Assembly (NCBI GenBank): GCA_009838645.1
Contig: VXRC01000042.1
Location: 23,276-87,275, forward strand
Reading direction: 5' to 3'
DNA length: 64,000 bases
Origin: Gemmatimonadota bacterium
GTDB lineage: Bacteria; JAAXHH01
In this document: positions 27,377-35,670 of the stretch, one piece after another
How the letters are laid out: the number at the start of each line of letters is the position of its first letter
Numbering within the stretch: position 1 is the stretch's first letter
The notes under the pieces: generated by a model
Databases searched by the model: none
Seen by the model: only the letters and a program-made list of their open reading frames with translations
What the model was told of the DNA's origin: nothing
Made by a program: the position numbers and the translations under genes

Positions 27377-30076
27377 ATGCTTTTGAAATCCCTTGTCCCG
27401 CCGATCTTCGCCTCGATAGCGCTTAGCATCCTGCCCGCCGGTACTGTTATCGCCCAGTCGGATGCCGGGAATCCTACCGTCCCCGCCATGGAAGCGGCAC
27501 AACGGACCGGCCAGATTTCGATCGACGGCCGGTTGGATGAAGCGGCCTGGGCAGCGGCCGTGCCGGCGACGCGGTTCGTCCAGCGGGAGCCGGTGGAGGG
27601 GGCCGAGCCCGGTGAGGACACCGAGGTCCGTGTACTCTACGACGACGGCGCCATCTACATCGGCGCCCGGATGTACGACGATCACCCGGACCAGATCGGC
27701 AGGCAACTCGTCCGGCGGGACGAACGGGGTGCTTTCGACCTTTTCTCCGTTTCCGTCGATCCGAACAATGACCGGCTGACCGGCTACCAGTTCCGTGTGA
27801 GCGCCGCCGGGGCGCAGCGGGACGCCTACCTTTATGATGACGTGCGTCAGGACGACGCGTGGGACGCCGTATGGGAGTCCGGCGTGTCGATCGACGATCA
27901 GGGCTGGGTCGCCGAGATGCGGATTCCCCTGTCCCAGATTCGGTATGAACCGAAGAACGAACCCCAGACCTGGGGTATAAACTTCATGCGAAGGCGCCTG
28001 GCCGCGAACGAGTCGATCGACTTCGCCCTCCAGTCCCGCCAACGGCACGGAAGGGTCAGCGTCCTCGGTCGCCTGAACGGCCTGGTCCTTCCTTCGGGGG
28101 CCAGCCGCCTGGAAATCCGTCCATACGTCCTCGGCAGCGCCCGGACCGCACAGGCCGAGCAGGGGAACCCCTTCTTCGACGGATCGGACTTCAGTGGGCG
28201 GGGAGGGTTCGGTTTGCGTTACGGACTTAGTCCATCCTACCATCTGATCCTTACCGTCAACCCGGACTTCGGGCAGGTGGAAGTGGATCCCGCCGTCATA
28301 AACCTCTCGGCCTTCGAGACTTTTTTCCGGGAACAGCGGCCCTTTTTCGTGTTGGACGCCCAGGAGTTTGAATTCGGCCTTTCGGGCCGGGATGAACTGT
28401 ACTACAGCCGGCGGATCGGCCGGCAGCCCCGGGGCGGCACGCCGGACGATGCGGATTTCGCCGATATCCCCACGGAGACCAGCATTCTCGGCGCGGCCAA
28501 GATCACCGGGCGTTCACCGGGTGGCGTGTCCATCGGCGCCCTGGCCGCGGTCACGGGTCGGGAATCGGGAAAAGCCCACTCGATTTCGGACGGCAGAATC
28601 CGGGAGTTCACCGTCGAACCCCGGGCGGAATTCGGCGTTTTCCGGATCCGCAAGGACTACCGAAACGGCGCCAGTCAGGTCGGCGCCGTCGGTTCGTTGG
28701 TGCACCGGGCCCTTCCGGACGACGGCGCCTTCGACTACCTCACGTCCGAGGCGTTTTCCGGCGGGGTGGACTTCGAGCACAACTGGGGGGGAGCGCGTTC
28801 GCGAGACTGGGCCGTCTACGGCTACCTGGCGGGCAGCCGCGTCCAGGGAAGCCCGGAGGCGCTGACCAGGATTCAGCGGTCCAGCAATCATTACTTCCAG
28901 CGCCCGGACGCTACCCGGTTGGCCGTGGATTCGACCGCCACCTCCATGAACGGGTACAACTGGCGACTGCAGTTCGCCCGGCGGGACGCCGAACACTGGA
29001 CCGGAGCGGTGTGGTTCGCCGAAATCACGCCCGGTTTCGAGGTCAACGACCTGGGATTCTCCCGCTCGAACGCCCGACTAGACGGAGGCGCCCGGATCGA
29101 GTATCAGAACATCACACCGGGACGCTTCTTCCGCAACTACGACATCAGTTTCTTCACGTTCTACAACTTTCGGCACGAGGCCCTCGACGATCCGTGGACC
29201 TGGTCGTCGTGGCGGAACAACTACAAGAACGGCCGGTTCTGGGCTGGAGCCGATTTCGAATTGAACAACAACTGGGACGTTTTCCTGGGCTCCAGCTACG
29301 CCCCCACCCAATTTAGCGACACCCGGACCCGGGGCGGGCCGGTGATGGAGGATCCTGGTTCCTATTCATTCGACATAGGGATCGGCACGGACGGCCGGAA
29401 ACGGATCTCCCTGGAGACGGAACTTGATTACGAGAACTACCAGCGGGGCGGCCATGAGTGGGGAGCGGAAGTCGAGGCCACGATTCGCCCAACCCCGAAC
29501 TGGGAACTGGAAGTTTCGCCTAATTTCAGCTGGGAGCGGAACGCAGCCCAGTATGTTACCCGGACAGATGCCCTGCCCTTCGCACCCACTTACGGCAGCC
29601 GTTACGTGTTCTCGGACCTGGAGCGGCGGTCCTTTTCTCTCGAAACCCGATTGAACGTGGCCTTTTCGCCCGACCTGACCCTGCAGCTTTACGCACAACC
29701 CCTGCTTTCTTCGGGCGACTACCTCAACTACAAGCAATTGCTTCGGGGCAACAGCTTCGATTTCGACGTGCTGGACGAAGGAACCCGTTCCTTCATCGAT
29801 CCGACGGACGGCTATCGTTACCTCGACTTCGACGGGGACGGGATGCCGGACATCAATTTCTCGGACCGGGACTTCAACATCCAGTCCCTGCGCATGAACG
29901 TGGTGCTGCGCTGGGAGTACCGTCCCGGTTCCAGGGTCTTCCTCGTCTGGCAACAGACCCGCAGCGAGCGGGACGAAAACGGGGCACTGGACATCGGCAG
30001 GGACTTCGGCAACCTTTTCGGCGGTGAATCTGAGAATATATTCATCGTCAAGTTCAACTACTGGTTCGGCGTGTGA
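27377..30076 (+). CDS. DUF5916-type outer-membrane protein with N-terminal CBM9-like domain
   Basis: This 899-residue secreted protein has a signal peptide (residues 1-26, ending VIAQ). A carbohydrate-binding family 9-like domain follows at about 38-225, starting ISIDGRLDEAAWAAA. The long C-terminal part contains many alternating aromatic/polar beta strands and ends VKFNYWFGV, the layout of the DUF5916 family in FCB bacteria. The FFREQRPFFVLDAQEFEFG and LYYSRRIGRQPRG elements are family-typical. It is probably an outer-membrane barrel with a periplasmic or surface glycan-binding domain; the ligand is unknown. AGGAAGGAA lies before the ATG. The 210-bp upstream gap holds no clear promoter pair. 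Confidence 0.85.
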   Translation: MLLKSLVPPIFASIALSILPAGTVIAQSDAGNPTVPAMEAAQRTGQISIDGRLDEAAWAAAVPATRFVQREPVEGAEPGEDTEVRVLYDDGAIYIGARMYDDHPDQIGRQLVRRDERGAFDLFSVSVDPNNDRLTGYQFRVSAAGAQRDAYLYDDVRQDDAWDAVWESGVSIDDQGWVAEMRIPLSQIRYEPKNEPQTWGINFMRRRLAANESIDFALQSRQRHGRVSVLGRLNGLVLPSGASRLEIRPYVLGSARTAQAEQGNPFFDGSDFSGRGGFGLRYGLSPSYHLILTVNPDFGQVEVDPAVINLSAFETFFREQRPFFVLDAQEFEFGLSGRDELYYSRRIGRQPRGGTPDDADFADIPTETSILGAAKITGRSPGGVSIGALAAVTGRESGKAHSISDGRIREFTVEPRAEFGVFRIRKDYRNGASQVGAVGSLVHRALPDDGAFDYLTSEAFSGGVDFEHNWGGARSRDWAVYGYLAGSRVQGSPEALTRIQRSSNHYFQRPDATRLAVDSTATSMNGYNWRLQFARRDAEHWTGAVWFAEITPGFEVNDLGFSRSNARLDGGARIEYQNITPGRFFRNYDISFFTFYNFRHEALDDPWTWSSWRNNYKNGRFWAGADFELNNNWDVFLGSSYAPTQFSDTRTRGGPVMEDPGSYSFDIGIGTDGRKRISLETELDYENYQRGGHEWGAEVEATIRPTPNWELEVSPNFSWERNAAQYVTRTDALPFAPTYGSRYVFSDLERRSFSLETRLNVAFSPDLTLQLYAQPLLSSGDYLNYKQLLRGNSFDFDVLDEGTRSFIDPTDGYRYLDFDGDGMPDINFSDRDFNIQSLRMNVVLRWEYRPGSRVFLVWQQTRSERDENGALDIGRDFGNLFGGESENIFIVKFNYWFGV

Positions 30077-30113
30077 ATACGGTCAGACAGCCAGACCCTC
30101 ACGCCAATGCGGC

Positions 30114-30143
30114 TTGACACGGGGACGTTTTTGTGGCCATATT
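30114..30143 (+). promoter_or_regulatory. Promoter of the DsbD-redoxin operon
   Basis: A perfect TTGACA (30114-30119) is followed after 18 bp by CATATT (30138-30143), 4 of 6 matches to the -10 consensus. The leader to the ATG at 30213 is about 65 nt. Confidence 0.55.
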
Positions 30144-30212
30144 GTGCTTGTGTAACTGATTACGCCGCATGAATATCCGGGCGGCATCCACCCGCACGAA
30201 CTGAAACACGCC

Positions 30213-32474
30213 ATGAAATCAACTCAAAACGTCATGAAATCAGCGCGCACCGCCATTCTGTCGCTCGCGATCCTGTTCGCCTTCGGCGCCGGCGCCTGGT
30301 CCGTTCATGGTCAGGCGGTCCGCACCGATTACATGGAGACCGAACTGGTCGTAGAGACGACGTCCGTCAAGCCCGGGCAGCCTTTCTGGGCCGGCCTGCG
30401 GATGAAGATGGACGAGCACTGGCACACCTACTGGCGCAACCCGGCCGATTCGGGGCTTCCCACGCAGATACACTTGGCGCTGCCCGATGGATTCAAGGCC
30501 GGTGAGATCAATTGGCCCTATCCCCAGAAGATCGAACTCGACATCCTGGCCAGCTACGGGTACGAAGGCGAGACGCTCCTGCTCGTGGAAATCACGCCTC
30601 CGGCCGACCTGGAGACCGGCGGGACGGTCGACGTCGGAGCCTTTGCTTCCTGGCTGGTCTGCGCGGAAATCTGTCTCCCGGGAGAATCCGGATACCAGGT
30701 GACGCTGCCCGTTTCCACGGAGGCGCCCCAGGCCGATGAGCGATGGACCGATCTCTTTGCCCGCACCCGGGAGCAACTTCCGGTCCCGGTCCCCGGATGG
30801 CACGTCGAGGCCGCTATCTCCGATTCCACCGTGGCGCTGCACGCCACGCCGCCCGAATGGTTCCCTGGAAACCTCACCAGCGCCGAGTTCTACCCCTACA
30901 ACGCTGACCTGATCGACTACATATCTCCCCAGAAACTGGAGAAGACGGAGACCGGGTACCTGTTGACGATGCGCCGATCGGGCTTCTATACGGACAGGCC
31001 GCAGCAGATCGAGGGCGTGCTGGTGTCCCCGGATGGATGGCGTGGCCCGGGATCGGAGCGCGCCCTGGCCGTGAGCGCAGTCTATGCGGATGTGCTGTCG
31101 GCCGCGGTCGCTGCGATCGGTTCGCCTGTTTCGCCTGGTTCGCCTGGTTCCGGCAACGTTTCGGCGGTTTCCGGCCTTGCTGCCACGGCGATTTCCGGCG
31201 ATCTCGTGTCCGGCCTGTGGCAGGCTCTGCTATTCGCCCTCATCGGCGGCATGATCCTCAACCTGATGCCCTGCGTCCTCCCCGTGCTGTCCATCAAGGT
31301 GCTCGGATTCATTCACCAGGCGGGCGACGATCCGGCAAAGGCCCGGCGGCACGGCATGGTCTTCACTGCGGGCGTCCTGGTCTCCTTTCTCGCGCTGGCG
31401 GCCGTCCTGATCGCCCTGCGGACCGGGGGAGAGCAACTGGGCTGGGGATTCCAGCTCCAGTCGCCGGTCTTCATCGTCATCCTGTCGGTCATCATCTTCA
31501 TGTTCGGCCTGAGTCTCTTCGGCGTCTTCGAGATCGGCACGTCACTGGTCGGTCTCGGCGGGCGAATGGATTCGGGGAGCGGACTCGGCGGATCCTTCCT
31601 GAGCGGCGTCCTGGCCACGGTCGTGGCCACGCCGTGCACCGCGCCGTTCATGGGCGTGGCCCTGGGATACGCCCTGACACAGTCGGCGGCGCAGTCCCTG
31701 GCGATCTTCGGGTTCCTCGGCCTGGGCATGGCCCTGCCCTACCTGACCCTGTCATCCGTTCCCGCCCTGCTGCGGTACGTGCCGAAACCCGGCGCGTGGA
31801 TGGAATCCTTCAAGCAGTTCATGGGCTTCCTCATGATGGCCACCGTGGTCTGGCTGCTCTGGGTGCTGAACCTACAGACGGATCCCAATCTGGTCGCCCT
31901 AGTGATGGTTCTGCTCGTGCTGGTGGCCCTTGGAAGCTGGATTCTCGGCCGCTGGGGAGGCATCGCTGCCGGCAGCCGTTCCAGGATAGCTGCCCGTGCT
32001 GCCGCCGCGGTGATCATCATCGCGAGCATGGTAACCGTACTGAGCCAGGTGCCGGCCCCGGCCAAGGCGGATCGAACTGCCGCGGCTTCGACATACAGCG
32101 CGGGGCTGGAGTGGGAACCCTTCTCCCGGCAGCTGGTGCAGGACCTGCGCACTTCCGGGAAGGCGGTTTTCGTGGACTTCACCGCGGCCTGGTGCCTGAG
32201 TTGCCAGGTCAACAAGCGCGTGGCGCTGAGCGACAGCCGCGTAGTCGAGCAGTTCGAGACCCTGGGCGTCGTCCCGGTCCAGGCCGACTGGACGTCGAGG
32301 GACCCCGAGATCACGCGGGCACTGGCCGAGTTCGGTCGCAACAGTGTCCCGCTTTACGTGCTGTATACGGGCGGTCCGGATTCCGTACCGGAGATCCTTC
32401 CGGAACTGCTCACGCCCGGCCTGGTGCTGGACGCGTTGAAGAAGGTGGAAAGCGGGAGCGCGGCCAGCAGGTAG
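30213..32474 (+). CDS. DsbD-like protein-disulfide reductase (thiol:disulfide interchange)
   Basis: This 753-residue inner-membrane protein should carry electrons from cytosolic thioredoxin to the periplasm. It has a signal peptide (1-34) and a periplasmic N-terminal domain with C150 and C154 in WLVCAEICLPGE. An eight-helix core (~330-610) carries C354 (MPCVLPVLS) and C475 (TPCTAPFMG). A C-terminal thioredoxin domain has the active site W-C661-L-S-C664. All six redox Cys of the DsbD cascade are present. A short SPVSPGSPGSG linker joins the N-terminal and membrane parts. ATG 30234 is an alternative start. It precedes a secreted redoxin by 43 bp, a likely client. Confidence 0.9.
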   Translation: MKSTQNVMKSARTAILSLAILFAFGAGAWSVHGQAVRTDYMETELVVETTSVKPGQPFWAGLRMKMDEHWHTYWRNPADSGLPTQIHLALPDGFKAGEINWPYPQKIELDILASYGYEGETLLLVEITPPADLETGGTVDVGAFASWLVCAEICLPGESGYQVTLPVSTEAPQADERWTDLFARTREQLPVPVPGWHVEAAISDSTVALHATPPEWFPGNLTSAEFYPYNADLIDYISPQKLEKTETGYLLTMRRSGFYTDRPQQIEGVLVSPDGWRGPGSERALAVSAVYADVLSAAVAAIGSPVSPGSPGSGNVSAVSGLAATAISGDLVSGLWQALLFALIGGMILNLMPCVLPVLSIKVLGFIHQAGDDPAKARRHGMVFTAGVLVSFLALAAVLIALRTGGEQLGWGFQLQSPVFIVILSVIIFMFGLSLFGVFEIGTSLVGLGGRMDSGSGLGGSFLSGVLATVVATPCTAPFMGVALGYALTQSAAQSLAIFGFLGLGMALPYLTLSSVPALLRYVPKPGAWMESFKQFMGFLMMATVVWLLWVLNLQTDPNLVALVMVLLVLVALGSWILGRWGGIAAGSRSRIAARAAAAVIIIASMVTVLSQVPAPAKADRTAAASTYSAGLEWEPFSRQLVQDLRTSGKAVFVDFTAAWCLSCQVNKRVALSDSRVVEQFETLGVVPVQADWTSRDPEITRALAEFGRNSVPLYVLYTGGPDSVPEILPELLTPGLVLDALKKVESGSAASR

Positions 32475-32517
32475 TATTTGAAGTAGTTTGACGTTACTAT
32501 TCACAAGGAGGATTTTC

Positions 32518-33144
32518 ATGAAGAGGATTCTGATTCCGGCAGCCGTGGTGGCCGTTGCCGCCGCGTTCCTGCTGGTAAACTTTTCCACGCCGATGGCCGC
32601 CGGAGAAGCCAAGGTGGGGAACGCGGCCCCGGATTTCACGCTGACGGATACGAACGGCAATAGCGTGACGCTTTCGGACTACAGCGGCAAGTACGTGGTC
32701 CTGGAGTGGATCAACTACGACTGTCCTTTCGTGGCCAAGCACTACGAGGCCAAGAACATGCAAGGCCTGCAGGACAAGTACCGCGAGCAGGGCGTGGTCT
32801 GGCTGGCCGTCAACTCGTCGGCCGAAGGCAAGCAGGGCCAGTTCTCCAATGAAGAAATCCACTCGCGCCTGAAGAAGCACGCGTCGACCGTGGACGCCTA
32901 CCTGCTCGATGGCAACGGCGACGTCGGCAGGGCGTACGGCGCCACCCACACGCCCCACATGTACATCATCAATCCCGAAGGCACGCTGATCTACATGGGC
33001 GCCATCGACAGCATCAACTCGGCCAACATCGCCGACATACCCAAAGCCGACAATTACGTCGTCATGGCGCTGGAAGCGACTTTCGCCGGCAAGGAAGTGC
33101 CTGTCGAGATGACCCGGGCCTACGGCTGTACGGTGAAGTACTAG
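32518..33144 (+). CDS. Secreted redoxin/AhpC-TSA family thioredoxin-like protein
   Basis: The 208-residue protein has a signal peptide or anchor (MKRILIPAAVVAVAAAFLLVNF) and a peroxiredoxin-like fold: APDFTLTDTNGNSVTLSDYSGKYVVLEWINYDCPFVAKHY. It has a single Cys in DCPF instead of CxxC, a known subgroup whose function is not well defined. A second Cys occurs near the C-terminus (YGCTVKY). The cis-Pro loop THTPHMYIINPEG is present. AAGGAGG stands 7 bp before the ATG. Expression from the same promoter as the DsbD-like protein suggests reduction by it in the periplasm. Confidence 0.85.
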   Translation: MKRILIPAAVVAVAAAFLLVNFSTPMAAGEAKVGNAAPDFTLTDTNGNSVTLSDYSGKYVVLEWINYDCPFVAKHYEAKNMQGLQDKYREQGVVWLAVNSSAEGKQGQFSNEEIHSRLKKHASTVDAYLLDGNGDVGRAYGATHTPHMYIINPEGTLIYMGAIDSINSANIADIPKADNYVVMALEATFAGKEVPVEMTRAYGCTVKY

Positions 33145-33156
33145 AGGGACCAAAGT

Positions 33157-33201
33157 CCGGGGGAGGTCACGCCGCCTTGCGGGTTATTGGCACTCCCCCG
33201 G
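33157..33201. repeat. 9-bp perfect inverted repeat bracketing the hicBA -35 region
   Basis: CCGGGGGAG (33157-33165) and CTCCCCCGG (33193-33201) are exact reverse complements 27 bp apart. There is no T-run, so a classical terminator is doubtful. The right arm overlaps the spacer of the hicBA promoter. Confidence 0.6.
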
Positions 33202-33214
33202 TATTGTCTATATC
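33187..33214 (+). promoter_or_regulatory. Promoter of hicBA
   Basis: TTGGCA (33187-33192) and TATATC (33209-33214) are spaced by 16 bp, and the ATG of hicB follows about 42 bp later. Confidence 0.5.
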
Positions 33215-33221
33215 TGGAATC

Positions 33222-33236
33222 TCACGATCGTCGTGA
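33222..33236. promoter_or_regulatory. 15-bp palindrome downstream of the hicBA promoter
   Basis: TCACGA-TCG-TCGTGA is a perfect inverted repeat placed just after the -10 box, where an autoregulatory operator would be expected in a toxin-antitoxin operon. Confidence 0.55.
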
Positions 33237-33255
33237 CGGAATCTGCGGAGCCATC

Positions 33256-33465
33256 ATGACTTGTAACTTCACTCTGGACTTCTGGAAAGAAGAAGACTGG
33301 TACGTTGGTAAACTCCGTGAAGTTCCAGGAGTATTCAGTCAAGGCAAGAATCTTGAAGAACTGAAAACAAACATCAAGGATGCTTACGATTTGGTGATGC
33401 AGGAGACCGTACCGACTCCTGTAAAAGAATTTGAATCAACGGAACTGAGCCTGGAAGTACCTTGA
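33256..33465 (+). CDS. hicB: HicB-like antitoxin
   Basis: This 69-residue protein has the partially degraded RNase-H-like fold of HicB antitoxins: WYVGKLREVPGVFSQGKNLEELKTNIKDAYDLVM is the family core. It is a short form lacking the C-terminal helix-turn-helix or ribbon-helix-helix of longer HicB proteins. It should neutralise the downstream HicA. The ATG at 33256 follows GGAG. Base composition is clearly more AT-rich than its neighbours, suggesting horizontal acquisition. The stop overlaps the toxin start by TTGA. Confidence 0.88.
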   Translation: MTCNFTLDFWKEEDWYVGKLREVPGVFSQGKNLEELKTNIKDAYDLVMQETVPTPVKEFESTELSLEVP

Positions 33466-33647
33466 AACGAAGAGCGTTTATTAAGAAACTGACGGACGAT
33501 GGTTGTTTCTTGAAAAGACACGGCAGAAGGCATGATCTCTACTTCAACCCCAAGAACAATAAATGGGCGCCCGTACCGAGACATCGGGAAATCAGCGAGA
33601 GCTTGTGTAAACTAATTAGGCAGCAGTTACAACTAAACGACTCATAG
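33462..33647 (+). CDS. hicA: HicA-like mRNA interferase toxin
   Basis: This 61-residue basic protein has the dsRBD-like HicA fold: RRAFIKKLTDDGCFLKRHGRRHDLYFNP with the catalytic His near residue 24, followed by VPRHREISESLCKLIRQQL. HicA cleaves mRNA and tmRNA independently of the ribosome. It starts at TTG 33462 inside the hicB stop, so translation is coupled. The order hicB-hicA is reversed from the E. coli hicAB. Codon use is AT-rich, like hicB. A strong terminator follows 70 bp downstream. Confidence 0.88.
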   Translation: MKRRAFIKKLTDDGCFLKRHGRRHDLYFNPKNNKWAPVPRHREISESLCKLIRQQLQLNDS

Positions 33648-33717
33648 GCTTCGTCCAGATTGCCTAGCATTACAGCGGGTCGCGCCATCGTAAGGAAGAA
33701 GCCGTACAAACGAAATT

Positions 33718-33757
33718 GCCGTTGTTGCCGCACGTATGGCGACAACGGCATTTTTAT
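33718..33757 (+). terminator. Rho-independent terminator after hicA
   Basis: GCCGTTGTTGCC (33718-33729) pairs with GGCGACAACGGC (33738-33749), a 12-bp stem with a single G-U pair and an 8-base loop, followed by ATTTTTAT. It is one of the two strongest intrinsic terminators in the window. Confidence 0.9.
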
Positions 33758-33842
33758 AGTTATCTTTGACTACGCTCCCCCGTTTTCTATATTTCTGAAT
33801 AAGCGATTTTTGATTCCAGCGACGCCGGAACGTCCATTTCCG

Positions 33843-33871
33843 TTCGTGGCGCATGGATACCCGTCTATAAT
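33843..33871 (+). promoter_or_regulatory. Promoter of the PhyH-PhyH-ThDP operon
   Basis: A perfect TATAAT lies at 33866-33871, 24 bp before the ATG at 33895. The corresponding -35 (TTCGTG, 33843-33848, 17-bp spacer) is weak. Confidence 0.5.
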
Positions 33872-33894
33872 GCGCAAGCCGCCAGGAGGCCGCC

Positions 33895-34779
33895 ATGGCC
33901 AAGTTCGGTGACCCGGAAGACTTCGTCGTGATGGGTGAGCGCGAGAAGTACCTCTACGATCTCCAGGGGTTTCTCGTGGTCCGCAGCCTGCTGTCCGCCG
34001 ATGAGGTTCGGGCACTGAACGACGCCCTGGACGCCAATCCCGACCGGACCGGCGAGCACGGACCGGGCGGTGCGCTGGACGGCACCCCGCTGGCGGGCCC
34101 CGACACGCAGTACGTCCACTACGAAGGTATGCTGACCTGGGACCCGCCCTGGTGCCAATCCTTCCGCGACCTGCTCGCCCACCCCAAGCTGATTCCCTAT
34201 CTGAATACCATGATGGGACGGGGCTGGAAACTGGACCACAACATTGACGTGCTCACTTCGAAGCCGGGCGCCCAGGGCACGCCTTTCCATGGTAACAGCA
34301 CGGGGATGTTCGCCGGGTCGACCTACTACATGTACGACGACGGCCGCATGCGGAGCGGTCTGATCGTCTGCCAGTTCTACCTGACCGACGTGAACCCGGA
34401 CGATGGCGGGCTGACCGTGATTCCGGGCAGCCACAAGGCTCATTTCCCCATGCCGGGATACGTCCGACACTTTGAGGACCACCAGGAGATCTTCCATCAT
34501 GTCACAGTGAAAGCCGGCGACCTTGTAATCTTCAACGAGGCCACGACCCACGGCGCGCTGCCGTGGAGGGGAAAGGGTGAGCGACGCTGCGTGCTTCACC
34601 GTTACATCCCGAAATACATGCATTACGAAGGCGGCGTATATGAAACGCGCCTGCCCGAATGGACGAATGAGCTCACCGAAGCCCAGCGCGCGGTCCTGGA
34701 ACCCCCGTACATCTACAACCGCCCCCTGATCGAGGACGACGGCGAATCGATCGTGCGTCCCCGCAGAGAGGGGATCTGA
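33895..34779 (+). CDS. PhyH-family protein, tandem copy 1, HxD Asp replaced by Asn
   Basis: The 294-residue protein has a PhyH fold: YLYDLQGFLVVRSLLSADEV at the N-terminus, LTDVNPDDGGLTVIPGSHKAHFP at 163-185, and distal H219 (TTHGALPW) with Arg230-231. At the metal site it reads FHGN (H132-G133-N134), so the usual Asp is Asn. It is a clear paralogue of the next gene: both share GMLTW..PWC..FR, LIPYLNT.MGRGW, VIPGSHKA and RRYIPKYMHY..GGVYET patterns. AGGAGG precedes the ATG. It begins an operon with its paralogue and a ThDP enzyme. Confidence 0.83.
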   Translation: MAKFGDPEDFVVMGEREKYLYDLQGFLVVRSLLSADEVRALNDALDANPDRTGEHGPGGALDGTPLAGPDTQYVHYEGMLTWDPPWCQSFRDLLAHPKLIPYLNTMMGRGWKLDHNIDVLTSKPGAQGTPFHGNSTGMFAGSTYYMYDDGRMRSGLIVCQFYLTDVNPDDGGLTVIPGSHKAHFPMPGYVRHFEDHQEIFHHVTVKAGDLVIFNEATTHGALPWRGKGERRCVLHRYIPKYMHYEGGVYETRLPEWTNELTEAQRAVLEPPYIYNRPLIEDDGESIVRPRREGI

Positions 34780-34793
34780 ATGATTCAGTCTAC

Positions 34794-35660
34794 ATGAACC
34801 CGTCCACACCATACCTCACCATGGAGCCCCATGAACAGTACCTCTTCGACCTGCAGGGGTTCATCGTGGTGCGCAACGCCCTTGCGCCCCAGCAGGTTGC
34901 GGCACTGAACGAGGCCCTGGACGCCAATCGCGACAAGCGGAAGGACGATACGGCGAGCAGCACGAGCGAGGCGCTGAAGGGCAAGCAGCTTCGCGGCCTC
35001 TACGAGGGCATGCTGACGTGGGAGCAACCCTGGTGCCGGCCATTCCGCGAGGTGCTGGCCAATCCGAGGATCATCCCTTATCTGAACACCCTGCTGGGCC
35101 GAGGGTGGAAGATGGACCACAGTCCCTTCATCTTCACGTCCGCGGCGGGGACCGAGGGACTGCGCCTTCACGGGTACGGACAGGCCGAATACAACGGATC
35201 CCGGTCCTACCACTACCAGAACGGCGCTATGCGTTGCGGGCTGATCAACTGCCAGTACCAGCTGAGCGACGTGAACCCGGGCGACGGCGGCCTGTGCGTC
35301 ATCCCGGGCAGCCACAAGGCGAACTTCACCCTTCCGGACGAAATCTCCCGCTACGAGGCCGATCAGGATATCGTGTACCACGTGCCCATGAAGGCCGGCG
35401 ACCTGGTCATCTTCAACGAGGCCACGACCCACGGCACGCTGCCCTGGAAGGGGCAGGGAGAGCGCCGCTCGCTGTTCTACCGGTACACCCCGAAGTACAT
35501 GCATTATACCGGCGGCGTGTACGAAACCGGCCTGCCGGAGTGGACGAAAGAACTCAACGAAGCCCAGCGGGCCGTGATCGAACCGCCCTATGTGTATCAC
35601 CGTCCCTTGATCGACGACGACGGAAGGACGCTTTCGACCCCTCGGCGCGAGGGAGAGTAA
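34794..35660 (+). CDS. PhyH-family protein, tandem copy 2, HxD Asp replaced by Tyr
   Basis: This 288-residue paralogue of the preceding gene arose by tandem duplication. The metal-site position reads LHGY (H126-G127-Y128), again without Asp, while H213 (TTHGTLPW) and Arg224 are kept. The C-terminal third (DLVIFNEATTHGTLPW through YMHYTGGVYETGLPEW and the ending STPRREGE) is the most conserved between the two copies. Conservation argues for selected function rather than decay. It starts 14 bp after copy 1, without a strong ribosome site, and ends 10 bp before the ThDP enzyme. Confidence 0.83.
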   Translation: MNPSTPYLTMEPHEQYLFDLQGFIVVRNALAPQQVAALNEALDANRDKRKDDTASSTSEALKGKQLRGLYEGMLTWEQPWCRPFREVLANPRIIPYLNTLLGRGWKMDHSPFIFTSAAGTEGLRLHGYGQAEYNGSRSYHYQNGAMRCGLINCQYQLSDVNPGDGGLCVIPGSHKANFTLPDEISRYEADQDIVYHVPMKAGDLVIFNEATTHGTLPWKGQGERRSLFYRYTPKYMHYTGGVYETGLPEWTKELNEAQRAVIEPPYVYHRPLIDDDGRTLSTPRREGE

Positions 35661-35670
35661 AGGGAAACCC

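Noticed and set aside
33648-33717. tRNA or small RNA gene near the hicA terminator
   Set aside because: No cloverleaf with a TTC loop could be drawn; the only structure is the terminator hairpin itself.
33660-33911. An 83-codon frame between hicA and the first tandem PhyH gene
   Set aside because: It runs across the strong terminator hairpin and into the PhyH start, and shows no protein pattern.
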